NCBI GenBank assembly: GCA_029224185.1 | Contig: CM055211.1 | Coordinates: 6,751,603-6,815,602 of the forward strand | DNA from: Karalla daura | Lineage: Eukaryota; Chordata; Actinopteri; Chaetodontiformes; Leiognathidae | DNA: 64,000 nucleotides | Direction of reading: 5' to 3' | Shown here: one piece after another, positions 1 to 11,400 of the stretch | Numbering within the stretch: position 1 is the first letter of the stretch | How the letters are laid out: each line of letters starts with the position of its first letter | Made by a program: the position numbers and the translations under genes | The notes under the pieces: generated by a model | The model's database searches: none | Told to the model about the DNA's origin: nothing | Seen by the model: only the letters and a program-made list of their open reading frames with translations

Positions 1-906
1 AAAGAGGGGTCAAAAAGCTACGGGGCGCCATATGGCTGTGCACTGACATGAAAGACAGGCCTGCCTGCGCTTCTCTTTTCTTCTCTTATTTAATTAGAAC
101 CGGATTTAAGTCGGAGCTGGGAAGTTGGAACCTGACGCTGAATACTAAGCTGCTCCTCTTCCTGAGTACCGCAGCTCCACAAACGACCCAGCGGGTGGAG
201 CCCAAACACCTGACACACTGATGTGTGAGTGAGCACGAGACGCACGGCCAGCACAAAGTCCTGGATGTGACTCCTCACACCTCGCTGGGACGTGCCGGGA
301 CTCTTATCAGCCTGTAAATAATGGATAGCAGGCAGAAGAAACAACAGCCCGGGGCTCTGGTTTAGCTGGTAAAAATAAAGATGCCATAGTCCCAGTGTGA
401 TCAATCAACAGGGTGTTAATGTCTACGAGGTTTGGAGTCTGTGCTGCCAGGATCTCTCTCCACTTTGTTAAGTCCCTCAAACGTCACCAAAGGCATGTGA
501 GCGTCTGCGGCATAAAGCTCGGCTCCATAACTCCACCACTGGCACTGATCACCAGCAGTCAGGGCCGGGTGGAGCCTTCATCAGGTCACTTGAGATGAAG
601 AAGAGTGTGACTGTGAGGCGTCAGGCCGGGCGCCGTCTTCTCAGCTCTGGCCCAATGTCTTCTGCCTCACATTCCTCCCTCTCTCCCCACCTCTCCTCCT
701 CCCTCTCTCCCTCCCTCCCTCTCATCACCCTGGGGTGTTGGTAGCTGCCCCTGCCGCTGACTGACACCTGCCCCGGCCTGACCTCCTCCATCTCAGGTTC
801 AGTCTGTCGCTGCTCATCGCTCCAAGTGACACTCAGATGCAGCGCTGCAGCCAACGCAGCGCAACCAATTAGCGTGCCTGCAGCTCGCACAGCCAGAAAA
901 AAAAAG

Positions 907-961
907 GTGTGTGTGTGTATTTGTGTGTATGTGTGTGTCTGTGTGAGAGAGAGAGAGAGAT
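907..961. repeat. (GT)n-(GA)n compound microsatellite
   Basis: Imperfect GT repeat with two interruptions passes directly into GAGAGA. The sequence before it is an A-run (897-905), and a CT-rich low-complexity tract occupies 675-722. Confidence 0.9.
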
Positions 962-1095
962 GGGAGGATGACACATTTGGTCTGGAGGGTGTGGAATAAG
1001 CGTGTGGGCATCAGCTCAGAGGATGGTGTGAAATGGCAGCAGGGGAGCAAGGTTCATGGGAAGTTCATGGTGAATGTCCCCTAATTCACCCATCC

Positions 1096-1170
1096 CACAC
1101 ACACACACACACACCTGCCTTGGCAAGAAGGAGGAGTTGGAGGAGGAGGAGGAGGAGGAGGAGCAGGAGG
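1096..1170. repeat. (CA)n and (GGA)n microsatellites
   Basis: CA repeat at 1096-1114, then a short unique gap, then GGA triplets at about 1128-1170 with one GCA interruption. The glutamate-rich frames here are artefacts of the triplets. Confidence 0.88.
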
Positions 1171-2460
1171 GGCCTCCTGAGGGACAGCTGCTTGTTGTTT
1201 CACTGGCTTTTTATTTCGCTGGTTGTCAAATTTATCTGCCAGCTGCTGTTTGTTTGTTTTTTTTCCGTTTTGTTTCTTTACAATACGTACAGAGCACAGG
1301 GACTTAAACTCTAATCTCCATCTGGGAGAGTCAGGAAATATCTCTGCAAGTTATGGTCTTCCTACGTCTACACATGCTTGTTGCTTTTGAACTCCTGAAG
1401 AATACGCAAGAGTCTCAATAATAGTGTCAATAATCGAACAATGGAGCTTCAGATCATGAGCAATGACATAAATTTACATCCAGAATTTCCTACCAGATCC
1501 TTTTCCCATCACAGCTTCTAAATTATTTACAGAACATTAAGCTGTAGAGCTTAAATGCTTCTTAAATGAGACATAAATGTTAAATCGTGCTCGCAAAATC
1601 GCAAGCTGTAAATGATTTATCAGTACATTTGTTAAACATTCTTTAGTGCAAACTCCCAGCTCAAACCTGCTTCTTTGACAAGGCTACAAGGAGTTTTTAA
1701 CGCCGTGCTGCATGTGAGATTCATCGTTCGGTATTCCCGGCAGGGTGCACAACAGCAATTTCAGATTCAATTTAGTCCTGTGAGAAACAGCAGTTTGTAA
1801 ACAGAGTTAATTAACACATGTACAGTACGACACCGAGCCATTCGAAGGAACGTGTGCGTCGTTAATGACGACGCTCCTCAGTTGTTGAGCGCGGCGCCTC
1901 GGGAGTCGCCATGTTCTCTGGCGCCAGCACACAACAGCTCCGAAAAATAATGATTTCACCCCACCAGCCACGCAACTGTGGCAGAAAACCCATCCCTGAG
2001 GATGCATCGTGCTTTTCTACGCCATACGATGTGGCGTCTTACACCTGACCTGTGATTGCTGTGGCATGAAAACCAGTTGACCTGGTGGAGGTAAGTATAC
2101 ATCCAGGTGAAACAACAACACGAAGCCTCGGCTGCAGATTAGCTCAAAAGGCAGCAGGACAGTGATAAACTTAATGAAGCTGTGGCTTGTGAAATCCTGA
2201 GCACTGAGCGCGCTCCCCCTGCACCCGCTCACTCTGTCTGTGTCGCCCGGGGCGGTCGGCTGCAGCCGGCTCAGTGAGCAGGGGAGTAGCTGCGCCCGCA
2301 GCCTCGCCTCCTGCTCTTCAAGTCACCTTGGCTGAGCGTGTGAGGCCCCGAGCCTCACCCTCACCTTGGCCCCGGAGCCGGCACGCCTCGCCTCCTCGGA
2401 CCCTGCAGACGCACGGCGCCGGCTTAGGGCCCGATCACATCCTACATATTATATGATGAG
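1171..2460. other. Non-coding stretch, GC-rich at right end
   Basis: AT-rich DNA without a recognisable element to about 1800. A 6-bp hairpin CGTCGT/ACGACG around TAATG lies at 1857-1873. From 2200 to 2420 the DNA is GC- and CpG-rich (CGCCCGGGGCGG, GGCTGCAGCC palindrome near 2262), which could be a small CpG island, but no exon signal was found. Confidence 0.4.
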
Positions 2461-2467
2461 GCCAGAG

Positions 2468-2488
2468 GGCCGGATGGAGGCTCCGGCC
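2468..2488. repeat. GC-rich 7-bp hairpin at edge of GC-rich block
   Basis: GGCCGGA (2468-2474) and TCCGGCC (2482-2488) pair exactly around a 7-nt loop, directly after the CpG-rich stretch 2.2-2.42 kb. Confidence 0.45.
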
Positions 2489-2574
2489 TTGTTGTCATGA
2501 TTTATTACAGCTGCAGTGATGGATGACTAATGGAGGACACAGGACAAGGCAGGAATTCTCTTTGTTGAATGAAG

Positions 2575-2592
2575 GTGTGTGTGTGTGTGTGT
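2575..2592. repeat. (GT)n microsatellite
   Basis: Nine GT dinucleotides in unremarkable DNA. Confidence 0.85.
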
Positions 2593-2840
2593 TATACATC
2601 TGCATTAGGGCGTGCCACACACGCCGCACAACAAGCTGCGCGTCCCTAGCGTTCTGATGATTCTCACGTCCGACTGTTTTCTGTCTTGTGCGCCGCTGCA
2701 TGACTAACGAGGATTTTCCGCTGAACATTTATAGCACGGAGCCGTCGGAGCTGATGCATCGCTCCCATCACCGCCTCCCTCCCCGAGCCGTCAATCACAG
2801 CCAGCGCTGCAGGAGGCCCACCAGAGGCTGCAGGGCAGCA

Positions 2841-2938
2841 GGAGGAGAGGAGCAGGAGGAGAGGAGCAGGACAGGAGGAGAGGAGCAGGAGGAGAGGAGC
2901 AGGACAGGAGGAGAGGAGCAGGAGGAGAGGAGCAGGCA
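2841..2938. repeat. 33-bp minisatellite, three units
   Basis: A 14-mer (GGAGGAGAGGAGCA) alternates with a 19-mer (the same 14-mer plus GGACA), giving a 33-base higher-order period repeated three times. The last unit is altered to GGCAGAGG. The long plus-strand frame with repeated EEQEERSRTG is simply this repeat translated. Confidence 0.85.
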
Positions 2939-2939
2939 G

Positions 2940-4079
2940 AGGAGTGTGGGAGCAGGCAGCATGGACCCGGGCTGGAGGTGTCAGTGTTGAGACTGGCACG
3001 GATGTGGAGCCAGATGTTGTTCCTGTGCTGAGGCGGTGAAAATGAGAAGTGTGCTGATGGCGAGGACGCCCGGGGCGTGTGGCATGTGACAGATAGAAGC
3101 GTTTGCAGAGCGAGGAAAGTTCCAGAGCTGTTAACATGTTCGCACTTTGTGTTATGTGTTTTTGTTGTAAAAGGCAGAGTTCAGCTCTGACATAACGGCT
3201 TTTATAGGCACTGGGCCCCAGAAAAATGTTGTTTATGTCATAAATACACCTTGGCCTCTAACACTGTATCGCAGTTTTACTGTACTAATATGTCGCTGAG
3301 CTATTACTATACAGAGTCTTGATCCGTTCTTCACCAGCAGCACTTCTGTCATAACCACAAGGACAGGGGAGATTCAAAAGGACCGACCTCTGCTGGTATT
3401 ATCTTCAACACGTTCTATTATGAATACACAGTGGACTGTGCCTCCAGTCTGCTCTGCCCTCCACCCGTCTTGCTCTGTGAAACAGCTTTTCATCATCTTG
3501 TTTTTATCCATTACTGCAGGAACCTGGACTGTGGTGTGACAGTGGAGAACACTGCACCACCGTCCGAGTGTGAGAAGCAACACAGCCAGCGGGAGGTTTG
3601 TGTCTGAACCAGTGGAGTCTGCTCAGGTCCGCTGCCCCCCCCCTCCCTGTGGGAGTGTGTGTGAGTGAAGCTGCTGTGTGTTCTGTCACCTGCGGCCGGC
3701 AGCAGATGATGCATCTGCGTCTGAAGCTTCGACCGACAGACGGACTGAACGGGCCTCACATCTGCACAACTGTGGCTTCTCTAAATGCCAAGCAGCCTCT
3801 GCATTAAAGCCTACATCGGTTTTATTTCTTTTCATCTCAGACTCGGGGGGGAACGAGAGGATGGATGAAAAGTACAGTGGCCCTGTGGGGCCAAGCCACT
3901 GGGACTGCGGAGCGGAGACAAAGGACAAACAAACGGTACCAAAAGTGATGTAAATACAGTAAACAAAACCTGCACGAACTTCCTTTTCTTTTGGTTGGTT
4001 CAAAGTGTTTAATTACTCATCATTTAAAAAAAACGTAAATTGTCAGAGTGGCACATAATTGTTTACTCTTGTTTTTATT
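2940..4079. other. Non-coding stretch, nothing recognised
   Basis: No element was recognised. A fair acceptor (TTTCATCTCAG at 3840) opens a plus-strand frame that stops at 3953 and shows no domain. Confidence 0.4.
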
Positions 4080-4500
4080 TACGTGAATGTGTCAGATTGC
4101 AGAGAGAGGCGGGGAGTAGAAAATGACTCGACTTTAATAGACGGCTTTCATTATTCACTCCGATACCTGCGAACACTTGTAGACGTTCGCATCCAGCAAA
4201 CAAAGAGTGCGACACACATTCACGCCCACAACATCTCCCCCCGACGCCAGCGACCACACGCCGGCCGCTGATTGGTAATTGGGGTCAGACAGCAGGCGTG
4301 TGCGGCGAGGCCCACGCGCTGCTCCACACAGCCGCGTGTGCGTGCGGGTGTCTCCGGGTTAATGTAAAAATTGAGCACCACTCCAGGGTCAGCGCTCACA
4401 CTCTCCCCCCTCCACGTCTGACGCTCGATAAATATGCAAACCTGCGCCCGGCCTCATTTGCATCCTTGAACTACGCCCGTCTTCGCATATGCTGATGAGG
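4080..4500. promoter_or_regulatory. Enhancer-like block with three POU/octamer-type sites
   Basis: Within 66 bases lie ATATGCAAA (4432-4440), a perfect octamer ATTTGCAT (4456-4463) and GCATATGCTGAT (4485-4496), the last resembling a POU dimer site. ATAAATA beside the first site could serve as a TATA-like or MEF2-like element. The block is free of simple repeats and directly precedes a minisatellite. POU/OCT factors bind ATGCAAAT. Regulatory function is inferred from motif density only. Confidence 0.35.
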
Positions 4501-4518
4501 CGCTGGAGAGGGACCGGG

Positions 4519-4604
4519 GAGGGCTGGGTGTGAGGGGTGGAGGGCTGGGTGTGAGGGGTGGAGGGCTGGGTGTGAGGGTGGAGTGTGTGTTGGAGTGTGT
4601 GTTG
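4519..4604. repeat. 21-bp minisatellite plus 12-bp duplication
   Basis: GAGGGCTGGGTGTGAGGGGTG occurs at 4519 and 4540, and a 20-base variant at 4561. It is followed by two copies of GAGTGTGTGTTG (4581-4604). The unit is G-rich on this strand with GGG spacing that could form a quadruplex. Confidence 0.85.
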
Positions 4605-4744
4605 CAGAGCGCTGTTATCCCCGGCGAGCACACGCAGGTGTTCAGAGCCAGCGCTCGCCCTTCAGCCGGCCAAGGTTAGAGCTGCGTTTGACTCCACACT
4701 CCACCCGCCTGTAGCAGCCGCTCGCTCTGGGGCAGGCGGGGCGT

Positions 4745-4779
4745 GGGGGGGGGGGGGGGATCAGGGCGGGGGGGGGGGG
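4745..4779. repeat. Long G homopolymer pair (quadruplex candidate)
   Basis: Fifteen consecutive G at 4745-4759, GGG at 4764-4766 and twelve G at 4768-4779. Runs of this length may also contain sequencing or assembly length error. Confidence 0.8.
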
Positions 4780-4784
4780 TCAGG

Positions 4785-7399
4785 AGAACACGCCAACACC
4801 ATCTCTGTGTGTGCGGGCGGCTGTGTGATTGGTGGATGAAAGGAGTGGAGCGAGGTCAGGCCTGAGTTTTGAGCCGTTTTGAGGCGCGTTCCAACACTGA
4901 CAAACAGAACGGTGGGGGGCTTGAAAGGACACCTTCCTGGACCGCTCCCCGGCAGGACTGATGAAAGGCAGCCGCTTAGGCGTCCACAGTTAACCGCACA
5001 CATGTAATTATAATGAGCAGCATCTGCTTTCTTCTCTCTCGGTGTGCTACCTGTCTGACCAAAGCACACACTTGTTTGCCTTTCAAGCAGCATCCGCAGC
5101 TTGTTTGTCGTCTCAACAACGTGGCTGCAGCACAGAATTCAGGTCTTTATTAGCATGCTGACCTCTGGTTTCTGCCGCTTTCCTCCACAGGAAAGAGGAG
5201 GATGGGTGTTGATTAAGTGGCGCCACTGGAGACTTGGTTATTTGCTCAGTGTGTTTTCCTTACCACGGCCATAATAAAACAGGAAATATTGAGATGAAAA
5301 TGCAATGAAAAGGAGCAATGCACGGCCCAGTGGTTTAATATCTGCCAAAATGAAAAAAGAAGAGCCAACAAAGGGCTTCCGGCTGCAACTGGAATGATGA
5401 GGTCAGAGGTTTTGTTGCTCACAAAGTCCAGCTCAGCGTAGATTTTAAGGCTAAACATGAACCAGAAAGGAGTAATTAAAAAACTTCTGAGACCTTCTGA
5501 GTACGTGAAGCGACCACAAAAGCCTTTTATCCTTGGCTATGACACTGATTGATGATTCTTTATTTATTTTTTACAGCCGTAGCTGCTGTCTGTCTGTCGC
5601 ATGTTTGTCCAACTTTTACAGGCCGCTTTCATGTTTATCGACACCAGCAGGGGGCTGTCATTCTCTAAAATAAATGCCGCACATCGTTCTGCTGCTTTAT
5701 GATAAGACGCAGTGAAAATAATCCTCATAAAATAAAAATGATTAAAGGGTTGCATTTCATTGCTAAAGCGAGAGTCGCGCTTGTTTGTGACATTTACTGT
5801 GTCCGTATAAAGTTGTATTGAACAACATAAAATGGGCTTTGTGCCGGACGTGACCGGAAGATTCCCTTTGAAAGTTACGAGCTCAGAAAGCACTGAGCCT
5901 CATGATTAAACATTCAAACAACTGCATTATGAATGAAGTCCCGCTCAGCTCTCCACACCTTCACCAGTTCACCCCGTTTCCTCTGCAGATGTTCTGCACG
6001 CCTGTGCGTGTTGACGAGGAGCACGCGTCTCTCCGTCTCTGTCGCTAAGCGGCTCGGCGGCGCCGATTCTTCATGGATTACCTCCGCCAAGACGCATCCA
6101 CACATGAGGAGCAGACGACGGGCATGTGAATGAAAACACTAATCTGTGCTCCGTTTGATCTTGATTAAACATCTTGTCAGATTATGATAATCGCAGTGAC
6201 TTTTGATTCTGGGTGCGGGCGGGGGGGCGGCGGGGGGGGGCGGGGGGTGTTATGAGTCGAATCAAACAGGCTGAGCCGATTACACAGCGCTGACATTTTC
6301 CTTGAAGACGGAAATATATCCCAAAATGATGCTCCGCTGACGCTGTGGCAACACAGCGACAACACAAATGGCTCCAGTCGTGATTTGAAGACGTGGAGGC
6401 GCTAAAAATAAGATCTGATGGCCGAGCGTAGATCTGAGTCAACACTGGTGCATAATGGAGTTTGATGACCAGCAGGAGCTTAATCTGTCTCTCTCTCCTC
6501 CGCAGCAAAGGGATGTGAAGGGTTTCACTTAAAGAGGCGCTGGAGACTACAGCCAGAACTTTGAGTCCTCTCCAACACGTTTCTTAGTGCTAAGGAGAGG
6601 AATTGTGACTGCGGCCCATATCGCAGCAAATTAGGACAAATGATGTCCCTCTGTGGAGTTAGTGAGACCGGGCGCTGCAGCGTCTCAAACACCCGTCTCT
6701 GAGGAGCACCTCTGAGGAGGTGAAGGTGGAGATCAGTGGTGAAGGTGGAGATCAGTGAGACGCTCCTCCACCAGGTTAAAAGCTCACACTCCACGCATCA
6801 GATACGACTGCAGACGGCGGCTGGGCCACACGGCTCCTCACTAAGAGCCTTCCAGGGTGCAAACCACACACATTACTGCAGATAAACATCTCCTCCCCTC
6901 CTTCACTGTCTCCACACACACAGACGTATATTCTCGGCTCAGTACACAGCTCGTCGTGCTGGGAGAGAGGTGCCTGGTGTCACTGAGCTGCTGTGCTCAG
7001 GCTCAGACGACCAGCAGGAAACATTTTCCTGCCCGTTTCACCTGCCTGCCCCGAGATGAAATTCCTGTCGGAGTCACGCTTCCCTGTCAAACCTTAAAAG
7101 GAGACCGAGAAAGGTTGAACGGAGCATTTATCCTTGTTCTCTGGTGCTCACATGGAAGCTATGGAACATTGGTTTCATCAGGAATGCCCCTATTTTTAGG
7201 TGTGTGGATATTACCATCCATTTCTGCACACATCTACTCCCCGTTCATGTTTATCTGATAACCACACAGAGGCTTGGAGGGCCTCACGTGCCTTCACGTT
7301 CCTTTTTGAACAACAGGGGACGTGGAGGTGGAGTTTCAGCACCAGGGACAGCGCTGGAGCTCTCAGCTGTGAGCCGGGCTACATTCAGCAGCTGGACAG
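4785..7399. other. Non-coding stretch, mostly featureless
   Basis: Apart from the G-rich tract listed separately, I see a CpG-rich patch around 5990-6070 (GTTGACGAGGAGCACGCG, GGCTCGGCGGCGCC) and a 14-base direct repeat GGTGAAGGTGGAGA-like at 6718-6752. No gene or mobile element was recognised. Confidence 0.4.
6211..6247. repeat. G-rich low-complexity tract
   Basis: G-runs of 3, 3, 7, 9 and 6 bases separated by single C or short spacers; a quadruplex candidate on the plus strand. Confidence 0.75.
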
Positions 7400-7443
7400 C
7401 TCCTCCTCCTCCTCCTCCTCTTCCTCCTCCTCCTCCTCCTCCC
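7400..7443. repeat. (TCC)n microsatellite
   Basis: About 14 CTC/TCC triplets with one TTC interruption. The serine-, proline- and glycine/arginine-rich frames on both strands here are translations of the triplets. Confidence 0.88.
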
Positions 7444-7578
7444 AGCCGGGCCTCCAGCAGTGTGAACTTCACTCTGCACCGCCAGGGTGTGAGAGCATGA
7501 AACGTTCAAGGACAAAGAAAGACGGGGTAAACTAAGACCTAAGACAGAGGAGCTGAGGAGGTGCAAAAAGAGGCTGAA

Positions 7579-7607
7579 TTCTGTGTATTTCTCAAAAATA
7601 CACAGAA
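7579..7607. repeat. Perfect 12-bp hairpin
   Basis: TTCTGTGTATTT (7579-7590) and AAATACACAGAA (7596-7607) are exact reverse complements around a 5-nt loop. There is no poly-T or other context to suggest function, and it is too short for a microRNA precursor. Confidence 0.65.
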
Positions 7608-8269
7608 CTAAACTAAACATGCCTTAATGGAACATTTTGCAGCACTGACTTCACCATCAGACTTGCATAAACATGCACTTTTGTAGATTTCTCAGTATTT
7701 CTCAGACCATTTGATATCTAATAGTCTGAAGGGGTTTTTGCCCAGCTCCTCTTCAACAGTGGTTGGGATGAAGAACTTTGCTGATTTTCTGTGCTGCACA
7801 AACAGTTTCAGCCCTGAAATCATTCCACACAAACTATTAAAAACCAAGCAAACACACTTCTTTCCCCTAATGCTGAAGGAACATGTTAGCATTGGCCTGC
7901 AGGCTCTGGCCTTCACGCCCTCTCTCAGAGCTCAGACTGTCGCTGCGTTCATCCTGCGTTCACGTCTTCAGGGTTCATGGAAAACTACCTCTTCCTCGTC
8001 ACGAAGGCTACCGGGCACAATAAACAGTCTTTTTTTTTTAAGCACATTCCCATTAGTTGTTACCGTGGAAACAGTTGTTCTTCCTGAGATTTAATCACTG
8101 GTTGGTGTTACCACTGGGTGTGCTGCAGCAGCAAAGGTGTAGAAAACAACCCCTGTCAGATAGCAGGGCAGAGGAAAGCTCAAACACACGTCTCTGCGTA
8201 CATATGGAGGGCTGTTGCTCCTGTGAACCGTGCAGCCCGGTCGGGGGACGGTGGTACAGTGGGACCGCG

Positions 8270-8292
8270 CCCCCCCCCCCCCCCCCCCCCCC
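8270..8292. repeat. C homopolymer of 23 bases
   Basis: Uninterrupted C at 8270-8292, then TCCCC. The proline-run frames overlapping it are spurious. Confidence 0.9.
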
Positions 8293-8407
8293 TCCCCAGA
8301 GCTGCAGCGCTGAGCTCGTTACTGCAAGGTCGCCTCATTCACTCCCAGAGCAGCTGTGAAAACCTACGCAGGGAAATGGAGTGAGGGAGGCTTTCTGCTC
8401 TCAACGT

Positions 8408-8485
8408 CTTGTGTGGAGGTGCCCTTGAGCAAGACAGCAAACCCGTGCTGGGCTCGGGGGGGCCGGCGGCCTGACGCAGAGCGGC
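8408..8485. repeat. SINE-like fragment (degenerate)
   Basis: The phrase GGAGGTGCCCTTGAGCAAGAC (positions 8416-8436) followed by GCAAACCCGTGCTGGGCTCGG matches the 'GTGCCCTTGAGCAAGGCACCGAACCCC...TGCTCCC' segment seen in many teleost tRNA-derived short interspersed repeats. The copy is short and mutated, and its tail merges into G-rich DNA. Confidence 0.42.
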
Positions 8486-8717
8486 ACCACTGTGTGAGAT
8501 GGTGCGAGCGTGAAGGAGGCAGCGCTGCACCACAGGATCAGAGCACGGTTCAAATGCCCCCGACAAAGCTTTTTATAGGAGCCAACAGGATGAGAACCAG
8601 AGAGTGGACGTGTTTTCTCTTCTTGTAAAATTATTTTTGCCTCGGCTTGAGGTTCAAGGACTGGGGATTCACTAGTGGTTCAGCAGTACAGGAGATCACA
8701 TCAGTAGCAAGGAAACA

Positions 8718-8776
8718 GAGGAGGAGGAGGAGGAGGAGGAGGAGGAGGAGGAGGAGGAGGAGGAGGAGGAGGAGGA
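8718..8776. repeat. (GGA)n microsatellite, about 20 units
   Basis: A nearly perfect purine tract ending in GACGAG. It is the longest pure triplet array in the window and could form triplex DNA. It produces an artefactual poly-leucine frame on the minus strand. Confidence 0.92.
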
Positions 8777-8779
8777 CGA

Positions 8780-9399
8780 GGGATCCCTCATAGATAAAAC
8801 AGAGAAGCTTTTCAAGCTGTTTAATAATTCCTGACACACAGAGGAAATAGTTTCTGGTTTCGGACCTCTGACTCTGAGGCTTCCACCAGGTTAACGGATT
8901 AATGAGTGTGGAAAACGATCTCCAGAGTGCCGGGGGGGACTAATAACAGCAGAACCAGCGGTGGCCGTTACAGGACAGACTGTGCTGCTGAGGCTGTAAC
9001 TTCACTAAGAACCTCGGTAAATGTCCCGGGTTGTGCTCCTGGCCATGAACTCCACACAAAATGAAACTCCTCGGAGGCTGTAAAAGAAGAACAACTGGAA
9101 CGCCTTTAAATCTGCCTGGTTTGACTGCAATGGAGTTATGAGTTTTAAACAAGATAAAAGAGGACCTTTTCTGTGAATTTGCCCCGGCATATGGATCTGT
9201 AATCTCTTTAAATGCCGTAATGTGAGCTGTGTCTATTGTTCTCTGTACGTCTTTTTCTGGAACATTTGTTTCAAAGTACAAATCATTGCAGGGAAATAAC
9301 CCTGACTTAATTTGCTCTTCATGCCTCTGTAAAGGCAGGTGAACTCATAACTCTGCTTTCATTAGAGACACGCGAAAAAAAGGCTTCATTCACGTAACT
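8780..9399. other. Non-coding stretch
   Basis: No exon or repeat was recognised. CATTGCAGGGAAATAACCC and CTTTAAATGCCGTAATGTG give it a mild enhancer-like texture. Confidence 0.35.
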
Positions 9400-10030
9400 T
9401 CTCTTTGAAGCAAAGCGGCCAATTAGCTGCCGACCTGCAGACCAGCACCAGCGTGTGAACACGTTATCCTGCGTGATGTGCACAGGCAGACGGGAGTGAA
9501 AGTTACAGTAAGCAGCCGGTGGTCGGGCGGCGGGGAAATTGAGCGAGCCAGACTAATCACTGGAGGCAGTGAGACAACAAGAGGCCGTGTGTGCTTTGAT
9601 GCGAGCAGACAGGGCCTTCTCTCAGGCATTCACACAGATTAGGCTCAAAGCGAGGCCCGTCGCGAGCTGACACACCTGTTTTCTCACGCGCCGCGAGGAC
9701 TCCCACCCTCCCGCCGAGGCCCCGACGCAGCGGCGCCTCAGACGGCTGCCTGCGAATCAAAGTCACAGGCTAAAAGGCCCACTGCTGTGACTCTAACGAG
9801 AATCCACTGTGCGCGTTTTATCACTCATTTGCTCTGGTTGGCTGTCTGTGCGGAGGCCTTGAGCGCGTTAATGCCATCAAACAGCTCTTGCTGTAAAGTT
9901 CCCGGTAATTCGGGAGGAGATATTAGCAGATAGGAGCTAAAATCGGCTGTGGAGGCTGAGGTGTCGCTCCCACAGAGTCTTGTTTATGCACCTGAAATGC
10001 ATTTAAGCGCTCAGATTTGACAAGTGCCGG
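9400..10030. promoter_or_regulatory. CpG-dense then homeodomain-motif-rich block
   Basis: The first part (about 9640-9760) is CpG-dense (CCGTCGCGAG, CACGCGCCGCGAG, CGACGCAGCGGCGCC). The second (9830-10030) has GCGTTAATGCC, the near-palindrome CCCGGTAATTCGGG (9901-9914), ATATTAGCAGATA and TTTATGCACC. It has no repeats, and its texture is typical of a vertebrate conserved non-coding element. No frame is open for long. Confidence 0.32.
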
Positions 10031-10714
10031 AAGGAAGTGGAAAAAGAAGGTGGAGAAACATGGTTAATCTGATTGTGGAGACAGAATCTGGCATACAATT
10101 TGGGGAAAAAGTCTTATCTTTAAGCAGTGCCTGCCTTCTACACTACGCTCCCTCTACACAAGTGTAGAAGCTGAAGTTTTAAAGCCAAGCATAAAGATGA
10201 GACAAAGGAGTGCGTGCTGGGTAAGTGTCCTCGCTATGCATCAGCGTGCCTGTTGCACCTCGGCAGCAGCGTGTTTCTTCAAATCAATCAACGCGGTCGC
10301 TCACGGCGAACGAAGAGAAGAACCTTCAAATACAATGCAGTCTTGGATGTGATCCTCCCACTCACTCGCTCCCGCTGAACTGTCATTTGGGCTTTACGTG
10401 CCATCCATTGCTGAGAGCAACGACTGCACATCTGCTGCCTGGGAAATGTCAAAGTAAAGCACACACAATAAGACGTGGAGGCGAGGAGTTGTGCGAGGGA
10501 AAGCCGGGACATAGCTTTGCAAAGTTAAAGCATGAGAAGTGACTGAGAGTTCAGAGTGAACACACGTTTAGCTGTTTGTCAGCAGCTGTTCTGACTTGCT
10601 GTTCCAGCAGAGGTGCACTGGTCAGCTCAGTGGAAATACTGTGCAGAGTGAAGCTGAAAAGGAGCAGCTTTCATACCTGTGAGCAGCCCAAGACACTGTT
10701 AATCTGGTGCTGCG

Positions 10715-10765
10715 TTGGGCATGGAACCAATCGGGGGATTATATGTCTTGCTCAAGGGGTACATG
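10715..10765. repeat. Possible second SINE-like scrap
   Basis: GGGCATGGAACCAATCGG followed by TCTTGCTCAAGGGGTAC resembles the complement of the same 'gaaccg...cttgctcaagg' segment as the fragment near 8.4 kb. It is too short to be certain. Confidence 0.2.
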
Positions 10766-11181
10766 CACAAGAGTTGCTGATAGAGAGGAAAACATTTCTC
10801 CACCGATGCAGGATTTATTTCAAGCGTGCAAAATGTAAAGAGAGAAAAAAAAGAGGATGGAATTAAAGTTTACACATCAAGGATGAGAGACAATAGCCCG
10901 CGTTATCTCCTGAAGGACTTATTTGAATATCAATACCCGATCCCCTCTGTTCAAAGGACCCCTCCGCCCCCCCAGCCACGATGAGACATTGTAGGTAACA
11001 GAAAGGGAGTGAGAGAGAGATGAAAAGGAAAAGAGGGGATCAGGGAGGGATACTCTGACTCAGACTGGTAAACAAGACAAAGGCAAGAGAGAGGAAAACA
11101 AACAGGAGAGGAAAGGAAGACGGAGATATTTGGTTTTTTGACAGGCAGCGGTGAGTGCACTGCAGCATCGTTATCGTGGTC

Positions 11182-11275
11182 CCTCCCCTCCATCCCTCCA
11201 TCCCTCCATCCCTCCATGCCTCCATCCCTCCATCCCTCATCCCTCCCATCCTCCCCTCTCCCTCCCTCCCTGACA
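11182..11275. repeat. (CATCCCTC)n pyrimidine-rich repeat
   Basis: Tandem CCATCCCT octamers with one ATGCCT variant, grading into CTCC-rich DNA. The 257-codon minus-strand frame over 10951-11724 includes this as a GWRDGGMEG run and is not considered coding. Confidence 0.85.
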
Positions 11276-11400
11276 AGCACCGCGGCCACATCTGCATCCG
11301 AGCATCTAAACGTTATCGAGTGGCCCGCAGAGCTATGAAGCGCGGAGGACAGGTGGAATTGCATTCTAACGCCTCTGATTAAGCTGATCAATAACGGCCT
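11276..11400. promoter_or_regulatory. Enhancer-like block beside a CATCCCTC array
   Basis: CTGATTAAGCTGATCAATAA (11377-11396) packs GATTA, TGATCA and ATCAATA cores together, and GGTGGAATTGCATTCTAAC lies just before. It sits between two low-complexity tracts. Inference only. Confidence 0.25.

Noticed and set aside
2688..2990. Plus-strand frame with repeated EEQEERSRTG units resembling a coiled-coil repeat protein
   Set aside because: It is the direct translation of the 33-bp GGA minisatellite and is mirrored by an equally long frame on the other strand.
3841..3953. Open plus-strand frame following a good acceptor
   Set aside because: The frame ends in a stop, lacks a convincing donor and has no recognisable domain.
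8631..8837. Poly-leucine minus-strand frame resembling a membrane segment
   Set aside because: Translated GGA microsatellite.
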